Assembly (NCBI GenBank): GCA_902482035.1
Contig: CABSYW010000035.1
Location: 1-26,217 of the forward strand
Direction of reading: 5' to 3'
DNA: 26,217 nt
DNA from: an uncultured Collinsella sp.
GTDB taxonomy: Bacteria > Actinomycetota > Coriobacteriia > Coriobacteriales > Coriobacteriaceae
Part shown: piece after piece, positions 1 to 10,253 of the stretch
Numbering within the stretch: position 1 is the stretch's first letter
How the letters are laid out: the number at the start of each line of letters is the position of its first letter
Made by a program: the position numbers and the translations under genes
The notes under the pieces: generated by a model
Told to the model about the DNA's origin: nothing
Database searches by the model: none
Seen by the model: only the letters and a program-made list of their open reading frames with translations

Positions 1-23
1 CCGTGGGTTATACCCTAAGAGCA

Positions 24-46
24 AACCACCCTTTTTAAGGGTGGTT
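24..46. terminator. Hairpin, probable terminator downstream of birA
   Basis: A 10-bp perfect stem (aaccaccctt / aagggtggtt) with a 3-nt loop lies 60 bases past the birA stop codon. On the plus strand it is followed by a loose T-rich stretch (ctgatttt), so it may also end a gene lying to the left of the window. No gene is seen in bases 1-107. Confidence 0.55.
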
Positions 47-107
47 CTGATTTTGAATGATGGTTTGGACTGCCGGGTAATGCTGCCGAGTAGGTGGTTG
101 CGGCGCC

Positions 108-884
108 CTATTCACTCAAGGGACGCAGCGATGCCTTCTCAAAATGGAAGGATCGCAAGTCGTCTTCCGTTTCGATGCACGCGCGACCAAAGTCATCGAC
201 CGTTTTAAAGATGCCTCGTGCCAGCTCGTCTCCAGCGGGGGAGCGGGCGATAACGTGCTCCCCAATCCAATTGAGGTGTGCGACATATTCGTCGTGGACG
301 GGCGCGAGCGGTCCGGCGTTTTCTTCCATGGCGTTGAGGCGCTCTGCCCAGGTATCTACAGCGTCTATAACTGCGTGATAGACCTCATCGAGGAGCATGT
401 CGACGGCGGGAACGCTCTCGTTGAGGTCCGAGAGGCCAATTGCCGCCAGGCCGCCATCGGGCACCTCTTGGGGCGTGTAGTTTACGTTGACACCAACGCC
501 GCAGACGGCGAAAGGTTTGCCTTCGTTATCGCGTGCGGCCTCGACCAGAATGCCGCCGAGCTTGCGTCCTCGCGCGACCAGGTCGTTGGGCCACTTGAGG
601 GCTATTTCGCTTGCAAGGCCTTGCTTTTCGAGTGCTTCGAGCACCGCTAGGCCGCTGACGGCGGCAAGACCAGAGTACTTTGCGGGATTAACGCATGGAC
701 GCAGGACAATCGAAAGCAATAGGTTGCCGGCGGTTGAATCCCACTTGTGGCCGCGCCGGCCGCGTCCTGCCGTTTGCGCGCGGGCGGCAAGTCCTGTGCC
801 GTGCAGCGCTCCCTGTTTTCCTGCTTCGAGCAGGTCATCGTTGGTCGATCCGGTTACGTCGACCACTGTTAAACGTAAATCCAT
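108..884 (-). CDS. birA: Biotin--[acetyl-CoA-carboxylase] ligase, single-domain type
   Basis: This cytoplasmic enzyme activates biotin to biotinyl-AMP and attaches it to the carrier lysine of AccB, which is encoded in the divergent operon. The 258-residue product shows the biotin/ATP loop GRGRRG at about residues 40-45, KWPND at 97-101 and GRKLGGILVE at 106-115, all hallmarks of the BPL/LplA catalytic fold, followed by a short C-terminal SH3-like domain. It starts directly in the catalytic domain, so the N-terminal winged helix of bifunctional BirA repressors is missing and it should not repress transcription itself. The ATG at 884 is supported by a taggaggt ribosome binding site about 10 bases upstream. 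Its position back-to-back with fabH fits supply of holo-AccB to the same pathway. Confidence 0.93.
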   Translation of the reverse strand: MDLRLTVVDVTGSTNDDLLEAGKQGALHGTGLAARAQTAGRGRRGHKWDSTAGNLLLSIVLRPCVNPAKYSGLAAVSGLAVLEALEKQGLASEIALKWPNDLVARGRKLGGILVEAARDNEGKPFAVCGVGVNVNYTPQEVPDGGLAAIGLSDLNESVPAVDMLLDEVYHAVIDAVDTWAERLNAMEENAGPLAPVHDEYVAHLNWIGEHVIARSPAGDELARGIFKTVDDFGRACIETEDDLRSFHFEKASLRPLSE

Positions 885-978
885 AACAGCTGGTACCTCC
901 TAAGGTAATAAGGCAATCGCGTAATGGTGTCGAGAAATAGACACAATGTGAAGCCTTTGTCGCATTTGGACAATTTAA

Positions 979-1043
979 TGTTAACACGTCAACAAAGACT
1001 GAAATGCGTTATCCTCTCTTGGTCGATGTAAACACGTCAACAA
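979..1043. promoter_or_regulatory. Paired 17-bp direct repeat in the birA-fabH intergenic region
   Basis: The sequence TGTWAACACGTCAACAA occurs at 979-995 and again at 1027-1043, identical except for one base and 48 bp apart. The second copy ends just before the fabH ribosome binding site (1049-1053). A weak -10-like tatcct (1010-1015) lies between the copies. The arrangement suggests an operator pair for a regulator of the fab operon and/or birA. No FabT-like or FapR-like gene is in the window, so the protein that binds is unknown. Confidence 0.5.
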
Positions 1044-1060
1044 CTCAAAGGAGGTTAGTG

Positions 1061-2020
1061 ATGGGTTTCACGATTCTTGGAACAGGTTCGGCACTTCCTG
1101 AGCGCAGTGTTTCCAATGACGAGCTGTCCGAGTTCCTCGATACCTCGGATGAGTGGATTTTTACTCGCACAGGTATCAAGAGCCGCCACGTCTGCACCGC
1201 CGAGTCACTTGACGACCTTGCCGTAGCGGCGAGCGAGCGGGCACTCCAGGTGTCCGGAATCGACGCGAGCCAGCTGGATCTGATCGTCTGCTCGACGACG
1301 ACGGGTGACCACCTTGTTCCCGCTGAGGCGTGTGCCGTTGCTGAGCGACTAGGCGCGACGTGCCCTGCCTTCGATGTCTCGGCGGCTTGTGCCGGCTTCG
1401 TATTTGCGCTCGATGTCGCCGAGGGCTATATCGCCCGCAGCCGTGCCGAGCGCGTGCTTGTTGTTGCTGCCGAGCAGATGACGCGCGCGCTCGACTGGAC
1501 CGACCGTGCCACCTGCGTGCTTTTTGGCGATGGGGCAGGCGCCGCAGTGATTGAAGCTGGGGGAGACAGCCCCCTTGCCGTTGAGCTTTCGACGGCGCCC
1601 GACGTCGAGACGTTGCGCGTTCCCGGTCTGGTCGGTACCTCGCCGTTTAAGGCTTCCGCAGATAGCGCGAGCGTGCTGTCCATGAATGGCCGCCGCGTGT
1701 TCAAGTTCGGCGTCAACGCCATCTGCGACACGGTCCATAAGCTTGCGATCGATGCGAGCATTTTGGTCGAAGACATCGATCATTTTGTATTCCATCAGGC
1801 TAACGAACGAATCCTGAGCCAGGCGGTCAAGCGCCTGGGCGTGCCGGACGAGCGCGTGGTTCGCACGTTGCGCGAGACCGGCAACATTTCGAGTGCATGC
1901 ATTCCGCTTGCCCTCGACCGGCTGGCAAACGCCGGTGCACTTCACACAGGCGACACCATCGCCTTGGTTGGATTTGGCGCCGGTCTGGATATAGGTGGCT
2001 ATCTGCTTCGTTGGAAGTAG
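1061..2020 (+). CDS. fabH: Beta-ketoacyl-ACP synthase III
   Basis: FabH condenses an acyl-CoA primer with malonyl-ACP to start each fatty-acid chain. The thiolase-fold protein has 319 residues, the usual family length. The catalytic triad is visible: Cys110 in VSAACAGF, His245 in FHQANERI and Asn275 in GNISSA, at almost the same positions as in E. coli FabH. The ATG at 1061 was chosen over an upstream in-frame start at 1004 because aaaggagg sits 8 bases before it and MGFTILGTGS is a normal FabH N-terminus. It is the first gene of the fab-acc operon. Primer preference (acetyl or branched) cannot be told from sequence alone. Confidence 0.96.
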   Translation: MGFTILGTGSALPERSVSNDELSEFLDTSDEWIFTRTGIKSRHVCTAESLDDLAVAASERALQVSGIDASQLDLIVCSTTTGDHLVPAEACAVAERLGATCPAFDVSAACAGFVFALDVAEGYIARSRAERVLVVAAEQMTRALDWTDRATCVLFGDGAGAAVIEAGGDSPLAVELSTAPDVETLRVPGLVGTSPFKASADSASVLSMNGRRVFKFGVNAICDTVHKLAIDASILVEDIDHFVFHQANERILSQAVKRLGVPDERVVRTLRETGNISSACIPLALDRLANAGALHTGDTIALVGFGAGLDIGGYLLRWK

Positions 2021-2071
2021 TCGCACATAGGAAATAAAAACGCCCTAGGGCACAACCAAAGGAGAACTACC

Positions 2072-2308
2072 ATGGCAGATCAGAAGACCTTCGAGCGCGT
2101 TTGCGACGTTATCCGCGAGACCGCCGGTCTTGACGATGTCGAGATGAAGCCCGAGTCCACGCTCGAGGAGATTGGTCTCGACAGCCTGGGCACCGTCGAG
2201 ATCCTCGTTGCCGTCGAGGACGAGTTTGGCATCCAGCTCGATACCGAGGAGAACCCCAAGACGGTCGGCGAGTTCGCCGATACGGTCGAGGCGGCATTGG
2301 AGAAGTAG
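2072..2308 (+). CDS. acpP: Acyl carrier protein
   Basis: This small acidic protein carries growing acyl chains on a 4'-phosphopantetheine arm. It has 78 residues and the canonical attachment motif LDSLG, with the modified serine at Ser38, followed by the helix-2 recognition segment TVEILVAVEDEFGI. A clear aaaggaga ribosome binding site precedes the ATG. The gene lies between fabH and fabK, as in streptococcal fab clusters, and is the shared substrate carrier for every enzyme encoded around it. The 51-base gap after fabH contains the palindrome gccctagggc, with no clear function. Confidence 0.95.
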   Translation: MADQKTFERVCDVIRETAGLDDVEMKPESTLEEIGLDSLGTVEILVAVEDEFGIQLDTEENPKTVGEFADTVEAALEK

Positions 2309-2310
2309 AG

Positions 2311-3255
2311 ATGCTCAAGACTCCTCTCTGCGATCTGCTCGGCATCGAAAAGCCCGTGTTCCAGGGCGGTATGGCCTGGATTGCCGATGCCTCGCTGGCG
2401 TCCGCAGTGTCCGAGGCGGGTGGCTTAGGCATCATCGCGGCCATGAACGCCGACGCCAACTGGCTTCGCGACCAGATTCATGAGCTGCGCGCCAAGACGG
2501 ATAAGCCCTTTGGCGTCAACGTCATGCTCATGAGCCCGTTTGCCGACGAGGTTGTACAGGTCGTGATTGACGAGCGAGTGCCGGTCGTCGTGACGGGCGC
2601 CGGCAATCCCGCCAAGTACATGAAGGCGTGGAACGAGGCGAGCATCAAGGTCATCCCGGTCGTTGCCTCGGTGGCGCTGGCGCGCCTCGTGGCACGTCGT
2701 GGAGCCACGGCGGTTGTTGCCGAGGGTACCGAATCGGGCGGCCATATTGGTGAGACCTCGACGATGGCACTGGTGCCGCAGGTCGTCGATGCGGTCGACA
2801 TTCCCGTTGTGGCCGCCGGCGGTATTGCCGACGGCCGCGGCGTGGCGGCTGCCTTTATGCTGGGCGCAGCCGGCGTCCAGGTGGGTACGCGTTTTCTCGT
2901 TGCGAATGAGTGCACCGTCTCGGAGCAGTACAAAGAGATGGTCCTGAAGGCCAACGACACTTCGACGCGTGCGACCGGTCGCTCGACGGGGCATCCAGTG
3001 CGCGCCCTCAAGAGCCCCTTCACCAACGCCTATGCCAAGAGCGAGGGTTCCGGTGCGAGTGCCGAGGAGCTCGGTGCTATGGGAACCGGTGCGCTGCGTA
3101 AGGCCGCCAAGGACGGCAACTACGAAGAGGGTTCGTTTTTGTGTGGACAGATTGCCGGCATGGTCAACGAGCGCAAGAGCGCACGCGAAATCGTTGACGA
3201 CCTGGTCGATGGCGCCGAGCACGTCCTGAAGGGTGCGTGCGCATGGGTGGCGTAG
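2311..3255 (+). CDS. fabK: Enoyl-ACP reductase II, FMN-dependent
   Basis: FabK performs the last reduction of each elongation cycle (trans-2-enoyl-ACP to acyl-ACP) with FMN and NAD(P)H. It belongs to the nitronate monooxygenase-like TIM-barrel family and is unrelated to FabI. The 314-residue protein begins with the family segment FQGGMAWIAD and contains NVMLMSPF, TGAGNPAKYM, ESGGHIGE with the key histidine at His145, AAGGIADGRG and QVGTRF, which line the flavin pocket. These segments match S. pneumoniae FabK closely. The gene follows the acpP stop by two bases. No fabI or fabL is seen in the window, so this is probably the main enoyl reductase. FabK enzymes are known to be insensitive to triclosan. 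Confidence 0.94.
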   Translation: MLKTPLCDLLGIEKPVFQGGMAWIADASLASAVSEAGGLGIIAAMNADANWLRDQIHELRAKTDKPFGVNVMLMSPFADEVVQVVIDERVPVVVTGAGNPAKYMKAWNEASIKVIPVVASVALARLVARRGATAVVAEGTESGGHIGETSTMALVPQVVDAVDIPVVAAGGIADGRGVAAAFMLGAAGVQVGTRFLVANECTVSEQYKEMVLKANDTSTRATGRSTGHPVRALKSPFTNAYAKSEGSGASAEELGAMGTGALRKAAKDGNYEEGSFLCGQIAGMVNERKSAREIVDDLVDGAEHVLKGACAWVA

Positions 3256-4169
3256 CGTTTTTGTTTGCCGGCCAGGGTGCCCAGCACCCCGCGATGGGCG
3301 TCGACTTGATCGAGACATCGCCGGCGGCCGCCGAGGTGTTCGCCATTGCCGATGAGGTGCGCCCGGGGACGAGCGAGCAGTGCCGGAGCGCCTCCAAGGA
3401 GGAGCTCTCGCAGACCGAGAACACGCAGCCTTGCGTGTTCGTGCACGACTTGGCTGTCGCCGTCGCCCTGCGCGAGCGCGGCGTGGTGCCTGCCGCCTGT
3501 GCGGGATTCTCGCTGGGCGAGGTCGCTGCACTCGCCTTTGCGGGGGCATTCGATACGCGAGCGGGTTTTGAGCTCGTGTGTGAGCGCGCGGCATTGATGG
3601 CCACGGCGGCCGAGCGTCACCCCGGCGGCATGCGCGCCGTCATCAAACTTGATGCTGCGCAAGTCGAGAACCTGGCTGCGCAGGCCGGCGAGGACTGCTG
3701 GCCGGTCAACTACAACAGTCCCCAGCAGACGGTTGTGGCCGGAGCGCCCGATGCGCTGCAGACCCTCGACGTCCTAGTAAAAGAGGCTGGCGGCCGCGCC
3801 ATGAAGGTCGCGGTGTCGGGTGCATTTCATAGCCCCTATATGGCCGAGGCGACCTGTGGCCTTGCCGCATATATTGAGGCCGGTCACGCGCCGTCCCCGT
3901 TGCTCATTCCTGTTTTGGCAAATATGACAGCGGCGCCCTATCCGGCGGACCCCCAGACGGCATCGGATGTCTTGGCCAATCAGGTGAGCCATGCCGTACG
4001 CTGGGTCGATACGCTGCATGCTCTGCAGGATCAAGGCATCGACACATTTATTGAGGTCGGCCCCGGCAAAACGCTGTCCGGCCTAGTCAAGCGTACGCTG
4101 AGCGACGTTCGTGTGTATTCGTGCGAGACGGCCGAGCAGGTCGCAGCTATTGCCGACGAGCTCGCATAG
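3243..4169 (+). CDS. fabD: Malonyl-CoA:ACP transacylase
   Basis: FabD moves the malonyl group from CoA to ACP and so feeds elongation. The 308-residue protein has the N-terminal FAGQGAQ oxyanion motif, the nucleophile elbow GFSLGE with the active serine at about residue 90, and the AFHSPYM segment carrying the catalytic histidine. The gene overlaps the end of fabK by 13 bases, which implies translational coupling. A GTG six bases upstream (3237) is also possible, but the ATG at 3243 is better spaced from gaaggg (3228-3233). Confidence 0.95.
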   Translation: MGGVAFLFAGQGAQHPAMGVDLIETSPAAAEVFAIADEVRPGTSEQCRSASKEELSQTENTQPCVFVHDLAVAVALRERGVVPAACAGFSLGEVAALAFAGAFDTRAGFELVCERAALMATAAERHPGGMRAVIKLDAAQVENLAAQAGEDCWPVNYNSPQQTVVAGAPDALQTLDVLVKEAGGRAMKVAVSGAFHSPYMAEATCGLAAYIEAGHAPSPLLIPVLANMTAAPYPADPQTASDVLANQVSHAVRWVDTLHALQDQGIDTFIEVGPGKTLSGLVKRTLSDVRVYSCETAEQVAAIADELA

Positions 4170-4199
4170 TCCACAGGGCTGTAACCCGAAAGGAATGAC

Positions 4200-4973
4200 A
4201 TGGGCAACTTGAACAATGGCGCGCTCGAGCGCAACGACTCACGTCGCGTGGCACTGGTCACGGGCGGCTCGCGGGGTATCGGCCGCGCCTGCGCTATCGG
4301 TCTGGCGGAGGATGGCTACGATATCGCCGTCGTCTATGCCGGCAGCGTCGATGCGGCGCGCGAGACGTGCGACGCCTGCGAGGCGGCTGGCGCCACGGCG
4401 CGCTCATATCAATGCGACGTGGCCGACCCCGCTGCCGTCAACGCGTGCGTGGAAGCGGTCCTCAACGACTTTGGCTCCATTTGGGCGCTCGTCAACAACG
4501 CTGGCATCACCCGCGATGGCCTGCTCATGCGCATGGGCGATGACGCCTTCGATCGCGTGCTCGATGTCAATCTTAAAGGAACGTTTAACACGACGCGCGC
4601 GCTCACCAAGACCTTTATGCGCCAGCGCGGCGGCTGCGTCGTCAACATGAGCTCGGTCGTGGGCCTGATGGGCAATGCCGGGCAAGCCAACTACGCTGCC
4701 TCCAAGGCGGGCGTGATCGGCCTGACCAAGGCGGTGGCGCGCGAGCTTGCGCCCCGCGGCGTACGAGTGAACGCGGTTGCCCCCGGGTTTGTCGAGACGG
4801 ATATGACGGCAAAGCTCTCGGAGAAGGTGCGTACGGTAACCGAGGAGCAGATTCCCCTTAAGCGCATGGCGCGCCCCGAGGAGGTGGCCGGCGTAGTGCG
4901 CTTTCTGGCGAGTGATGCGGCTGCCTACATTACGGGTGAGGTCGTGCGCGTCGACGGCGGAATGGCGATGTAG
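4200..4973 (+). CDS. fabG: 3-oxoacyl-ACP reductase
   Basis: FabG is a short-chain dehydrogenase that reduces 3-ketoacyl-ACP with NADPH. The 257-residue protein shows the Rossmann cofactor motif TGGSRGIG near residue 21, the NNAG motif, and the catalytic Ser-Tyr-Lys set with YAASK at Tyr165 and Lys169. The end TGEVVRVDGGMAM is typical of FabG. An extra dozen hydrophilic residues (MGNLNNGALERN) precede the usual start, but the ribosome binding site aaagga upstream of 4200 supports this start. It lies between fabD and fabF. Confidence 0.94.
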   Translation: MGNLNNGALERNDSRRVALVTGGSRGIGRACAIGLAEDGYDIAVVYAGSVDAARETCDACEAAGATARSYQCDVADPAAVNACVEAVLNDFGSIWALVNNAGITRDGLLMRMGDDAFDRVLDVNLKGTFNTTRALTKTFMRQRGGCVVNMSSVVGLMGNAGQANYAASKAGVIGLTKAVARELAPRGVRVNAVAPGFVETDMTAKLSEKVRTVTEEQIPLKRMARPEEVAGVVRFLASDAAAYITGEVVRVDGGMAM

Positions 4974-5012
4974 AAACTAGGGCCGAACAACGGCTTGAAT
5001 GAGGAGACCATG

Positions 5013-6260
5013 ATGGAACAGAGAGTTGCAATCACCGGTATCGGTGCCGTATCGCCGCTCGGTAACACGGCGCTTGCGACCTGGGCGGCCATGTGCGCCG
5101 GCACGTGCGGCATCGGCCCGATCACGCACTTCGATACCGATGCGTTTGCCGTTAAGGTGGCGGCCGAGGTCAAGGGTTTTGACGGCAACGAGTACTTTGG
5201 TAAGCGTGACGCCAAGCACCTGGACCCCTGCGTTCAGTTTGCCCTGGCAGCGTCGGACGAGGCCATGCACGATGCGGGCTTTGATGTCGAGGGCGCCATC
5301 GATCGCGAGCGCCTGGGCGTCTACGTGGGTTCGGGCGTGGGCGGCATGCAGACACTCGTCGACAACGTCCACACGATTGCCGACCGTGGGCCCCGCCGCG
5401 CATCGCCCTATATGATCGCGATGATGATCCCCAATATGGCTTCTGGCAATATCGCAATCCGCCATAAGGCAAAGGGCCCGACCTTGCCCGTGGTGACCGC
5501 CTGCGCGACCTCGGCCCATGCCGTGGGCGAGGCGTTCCGCGCCATCAAGCATGGCTATGCCGATGCGATTCTCGCCGGCGGTGCCGAGGCCGCAATCATC
5601 CCCGATGCCGTTGCGGGCTTTACATCCTGTCGTGCTCTCACCACTAATCCTGACCCGTCGACGGCTTGCCGCCCGTTCGATGCAGACCGCGACGGCTTTG
5701 TGATGGGCGAGGGCGCCTGCGTGCTGGTTCTCGAGAGCATGGAGCATGCGCAGGCGCGCGGTGCGCACATTTATGCCGAGGTCGTGGGTTACGGCAACAC
5801 CGATGATGCCTATCACATCACGAGCCCCGATCCCGAGGCTGCCGGCATCGCCCGTGCGATATCGCTGGCGGTGGCCGAGGGCGACGTTAAGCCTTCCGAG
5901 GGCCTCTACATCAACGCTCACGGCACCTCGACCAAGCTCAACGATTCGTCCGAGACGGCGGGCATTAAGCGTGCGCTCGGCGAGGACGCGGCACGCGCCG
6001 CGCACGTCTCGTCGACCAAGTCGATGACCGGCCACATGATCGGTGCTACGGGCGCCATCGAGGTCATGGCCTGTGCCATGGCGCTCGAGCAGGGCGTGGT
6101 GCCCCCGACCATTAACTACCACACGCCCGATCCCGTCTGCGATCTTGATTACACGCCTAATCGAGCGGTTCGCGCCGACCTTACCTGGGCGCTTTCGACC
6201 AACCTGGGCTTTGGCGGGCACAACGCCGCCATCGCGCTGCGTAGATATACGAGGAGCTAG
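5013..6260 (+). CDS. fabF: Beta-ketoacyl-ACP synthase II
   Basis: FabF performs the elongation condensation between acyl-ACP and malonyl-ACP. The protein has the Cys-His-His active site of the family: Cys164 in TACATS, a histidine in NAHGTST and another in SMTGHMIGATG. It ends with the glycine-rich NLGFGGHNAAIALRR. Length is 415 residues from the ATG at 5013. Two adjacent ATG codons (5010 and 5013) follow gaggag. The second has the better spacing, and MEQRVAITGIGAVSPLG is the expected N-terminus. The gene ends three bases before accB. Confidence 0.95.
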   Translation: MEQRVAITGIGAVSPLGNTALATWAAMCAGTCGIGPITHFDTDAFAVKVAAEVKGFDGNEYFGKRDAKHLDPCVQFALAASDEAMHDAGFDVEGAIDRERLGVYVGSGVGGMQTLVDNVHTIADRGPRRASPYMIAMMIPNMASGNIAIRHKAKGPTLPVVTACATSAHAVGEAFRAIKHGYADAILAGGAEAAIIPDAVAGFTSCRALTTNPDPSTACRPFDADRDGFVMGEGACVLVLESMEHAQARGAHIYAEVVGYGNTDDAYHITSPDPEAAGIARAISLAVAEGDVKPSEGLYINAHGTSTKLNDSSETAGIKRALGEDAARAAHVSSTKSMTGHMIGATGAIEVMACAMALEQGVVPPTINYHTPDPVCDLDYTPNRAVRADLTWALSTNLGFGGHNAAIALRRYTRS

Positions 6261-6263
6261 AGC

Positions 6264-6740
6264 ATGGATTCCAAAAGACTTGCCGAGATAGCCGATGTTA
6301 TGGAGGACCGCGGCCTCACGCGCGTACGCGTTGAGGAGCCCGATGGCACTGCGGTCGAACTCGAGCGCGCGAGCGCCGCACAGCCGGTTGCCGTGCCCAT
6401 GCCTATGCCGGGTGCCGTGACTGCCCCGGCGGTGGCTCCTGTCGCCATGCCTGCCGCCGCACCGGAGCCCGCCGCGCAGGCGTCTGTTGCCGCACCGGAG
6501 CCCAAGGGCACCGAGGTGACCGCCCCCATGGTCGGCGTGTTCTATGCTGCCCCGGCGCCGGGCGACGAGCCGTTTGTGCATGTGGGCTCCAAGGTCAAGG
6601 CCGGCGAGACCCTCTGCATCATCGAGGCCATGAAGGTTCTCAACGAGGTGACGGCAGAGGCGGATGGCGAGGTGCTCGAAATCTGCGTGGCCGACGGCGA
6701 CCTCGTGGAGTTTGGCAGCTGCCTCATGAGGATCGGATAG
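6264..6740 (+). CDS. accB: Biotin carboxyl carrier protein of acetyl-CoA carboxylase
   Basis: AccB carries the biotin that shuttles carboxyl groups between AccC and the carboxyltransferase. The 158-residue protein has a helical N-terminus (MDSKRLAEIADVM), a long Ala/Pro/Met-rich flexible linker (about residues 35-80) and a C-terminal biotinyl domain. The biotin acceptor is Lys124 in EAMKV. The BPL encoded by the divergent gene at 108-884 is the likely modifying enzyme. The gaggagc ribosome binding site lies inside the end of fabF, so translation is probably coupled. Confidence 0.96.
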   Translation: MDSKRLAEIADVMEDRGLTRVRVEEPDGTAVELERASAAQPVAVPMPMPGAVTAPAVAPVAMPAAAPEPAAQASVAAPEPKGTEVTAPMVGVFYAAPAPGDEPFVHVGSKVKAGETLCIIEAMKVLNEVTAEADGEVLEICVADGDLVEFGSCLMRIG

Positions 6741-6749
6741 GTGATATCC

Positions 6750-7172
6750 ATGAACAAAGAAGAACTCAAGAAGCTGTTGCCGCATCGCGAGCCGATGCTT
6801 TTGCTCGACGAAGCCGAGCTAGTGGGCGACGAGGCCCACGGCAAGATCACGATAACGGGCGACGAGTACTTTTTGCAGGGGCATTTTCCGGGAAATCCGG
6901 TCGTCCCCGGCGTGATTCAGTGCGAGATGCTCGCCCAGAACTGCTGCGTGCTGCTGATGGGCGATGAGGAGGCGCGCGGCGCGACGCCGTTCTACACGAG
7001 TCTGGACAAGGTGCGCTTTAAGCGTCCGGTGCGCCCGGGCGACACGGTGGATCTGGTGTGCTCCATCACGCGTGCGCGCGGGCCGTTCCGCTTTGCGACG
7101 GGTACTGCGAGCGTCAACGGTGAGGTTTGCTGCCGCGCCGATATGTCTTTTGCACTCATGCACGAAAGTTAA
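6750..7172 (+). CDS. fabZ: 3-hydroxyacyl-ACP dehydratase
   Basis: FabZ dehydrates 3-hydroxyacyl-ACP to trans-2-enoyl-ACP, the substrate of FabK. The 140-residue hotdog-fold protein has the N-terminal LLPHREPMLLLDE and the catalytic segment GHFPGNPVVPGVIQCEMLAQ, with the active His45 and a downstream glutamate. The start at ATG 6750 fits an aggtga ribosome binding site that overlaps the accB stop codon. A GTG at 6741 would add three residues. No fabM or fabA is present beside it. How unsaturated fatty acids arise is therefore not shown here, and a FabN-like isomerase side activity cannot be judged by eye. Confidence 0.94.
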   Translation: MNKEELKKLLPHREPMLLLDEAELVGDEAHGKITITGDEYFLQGHFPGNPVVPGVIQCEMLAQNCCVLLMGDEEARGATPFYTSLDKVRFKRPVRPGDTVDLVCSITRARGPFRFATGTASVNGEVCCRADMSFALMHES

Positions 7173-7182
7173 GGAAGGCTCC

Positions 7183-8512
<1,330 letters not shown>

Positions 8513-8526
<14 letters not shown>

Positions 8527-10237
8527 AAAAGCGAAGACGGTCAACGTCCTCGAGGGACCGATGACCGAGTCGTGCGCCGAGTTTCCCGCGCGCCACGTGT
8601 TTATCAAGTGCCCGGAGTGCCGCCGCGTGATCGATGAAGCACGCCTGCACGACAACCTCGAGGTCTGCCCTCGTTGCGGCAAACACTTTCGCGTGAGCGG
8701 TCGCGCGCGCATGCGCATGACGGTCGACGAGGGCACGTTTGAGGAATGGGATGCCAATCTGGCGTCGGAGGACTTCCTCTCGTTTCCCGGCTATGCCGAC
8801 AAGCTTAAGAGCGTGTGCGAGCGTTCGGGCGAGCGCGACGCCGTTGTGTGCGGCAGGGGCAAAATCTGCGGTTGCGATACCGCGCTCTTCTTTATGGACG
8901 CCAACTTTATGATGGGCTCGATGGGTTCCGTGGTGGGCGAGAAGATCTGTCGCACATTTGAGCGAGCGACCGAGCTTGGATTGCCAGTTGTCGGCTTTAC
9001 CGTTTCGGGCGGCGCGCGCATGCAAGAGGGCGTGACGTCGCTTATGCAGATGGCCAAGATTTCTGCGGCGGTTAGGCGCCACAGCGAGGCGGGCGGTCTG
9101 TATATCACGGTGCTCACCGACCCCACGACCGGAGGCGTAACCGCGAGCTTTGCCATGGAGGGCGATATTATCCTGGCCGAGCCCGATGCCCTGACGGCAT
9201 TTGCCGGCCCGCGCGTGATCGAGCAGAACATGCACAAGCGCCTGCCCAAGGGATTCCAGCGCTCCGAGTTTTTGCTGGAGCACGGCTTTTGCGATGCCGT
9301 TGTTCCGCGTGGCGAGATTGCGCTCACGGTAGGCGAGCTGCTGGCACTGCACGAAGGGCACGCGCCCGGCCTGGGGGCACCGCATGAGATCGTGCATACG
9401 GGTCGTCGCGGCAAAAAGCTGGGACACTTGTTCAAGCGCTCGACCGCACCAAAAACCGCGCTCGAGATTGTCAAGCAGACCCGCTCGGCAGATCGCGCCA
9501 CGGCGGGCGAGATGATCTCGCTGGGCCTGGATGGATTTGTGGAGCTGCATGGCGACCGTTACTTTGGCGACGACGCCGCCGTGGTGGCTGGCATTGGCTG
9601 GAAAGACGGGCGACCCGTGACGGTTATCGCCGTCGAGCGCGGTACCACGACCAAAGAGCGCATGCGTCGCAACTTTGGTATGGCACATCCCGAGGGCTAC
9701 CGCAAAGCGCGTCGCCTTATACGCCAGGCCGAAAAGTTTGGTCGACCGGTTCTGTGTCTGGTCGATACTTCGGGCGCGTTTTGCGGCATCGGTGCCGAGG
9801 AGCGCGGCCAGGGCGAGGCGATTGCCCAGAATCTCATGGAGATGAGCGGCCTCAAGACGCCGATTGTCTCGGTGGTGACAGGCGAGGGCGGCTCTGGTGG
9901 CGCGCTGGCGCTGTCCGTGGCCGACCGCATCCTGATGCTCTCGAGCTCGGCCTATTCGGTCGTGAGCCCCGAGGCCTGTGCGTCGATCCTGTGGAAGGAT
10001 ACCGAGCGCGCGAATGAGGCCGCCGAGGCGCTTAAGCTCACGGCCCCCGATCTGTTGGCGCTCGGCATCATCGACGGCATTGTTGACGATAAGGGCCTGT
10101 CGCATGAGGAGATCGCCGGTGCCGTCATGTCCTCGGCATTTGATGCCTTCGATGCGCTTGGGCAGCTCGACGACGCGACCCTCACAAACCTCCGCTACGA
10201 AAAGTACCGCGCAATCGGTCAGTACCGCACGATGTGA
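8513..10237 (+). CDS. accDA: Fused acetyl-CoA carboxylase carboxyltransferase (AccD-AccA)
   Basis: This enzyme moves the carboxyl group from carboxybiotin to acetyl-CoA to make malonyl-CoA. One 574-residue chain covers both subunits that are separate in E. coli. The AccD half (about residues 1-290) has a four-cysteine zinc ribbon (C33, C36, C52, C55) and the crotonase-fold stretches GGARMQEG and TDPTTGGVTASFAM. The AccA half (about 300-574) has LHGDRYFGDD, RNFGMAHPEGYRKA, GEGGSGGAL and SPEACASILW. The join has no stop codon or frameshift and lies near HTGRRGKKLGHLF. The ATG at 8513 lies inside accC; an ATG at 8519 is an alternative. Similar AccDA fusions occur in some other bacteria. Confidence 0.93.
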
Positions 10238-10253
10238 CAAAGGGGCAGCCCGC

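Noticed and set aside
979..1043. BirA-type bio operator
   Set aside because: The repeats are direct rather than a spaced inverted pair, and the BirA encoded here lacks the winged helix that binds such operators.
4977..6785. 602-codon open frame on the minus strand across fabF-accB
   Set aside because: It is antisense to genes with clear catalytic motifs. Its His/Arg/Gly-rich translation is typical of the shadow frame in GC-rich DNA, and no domain is recognisable.
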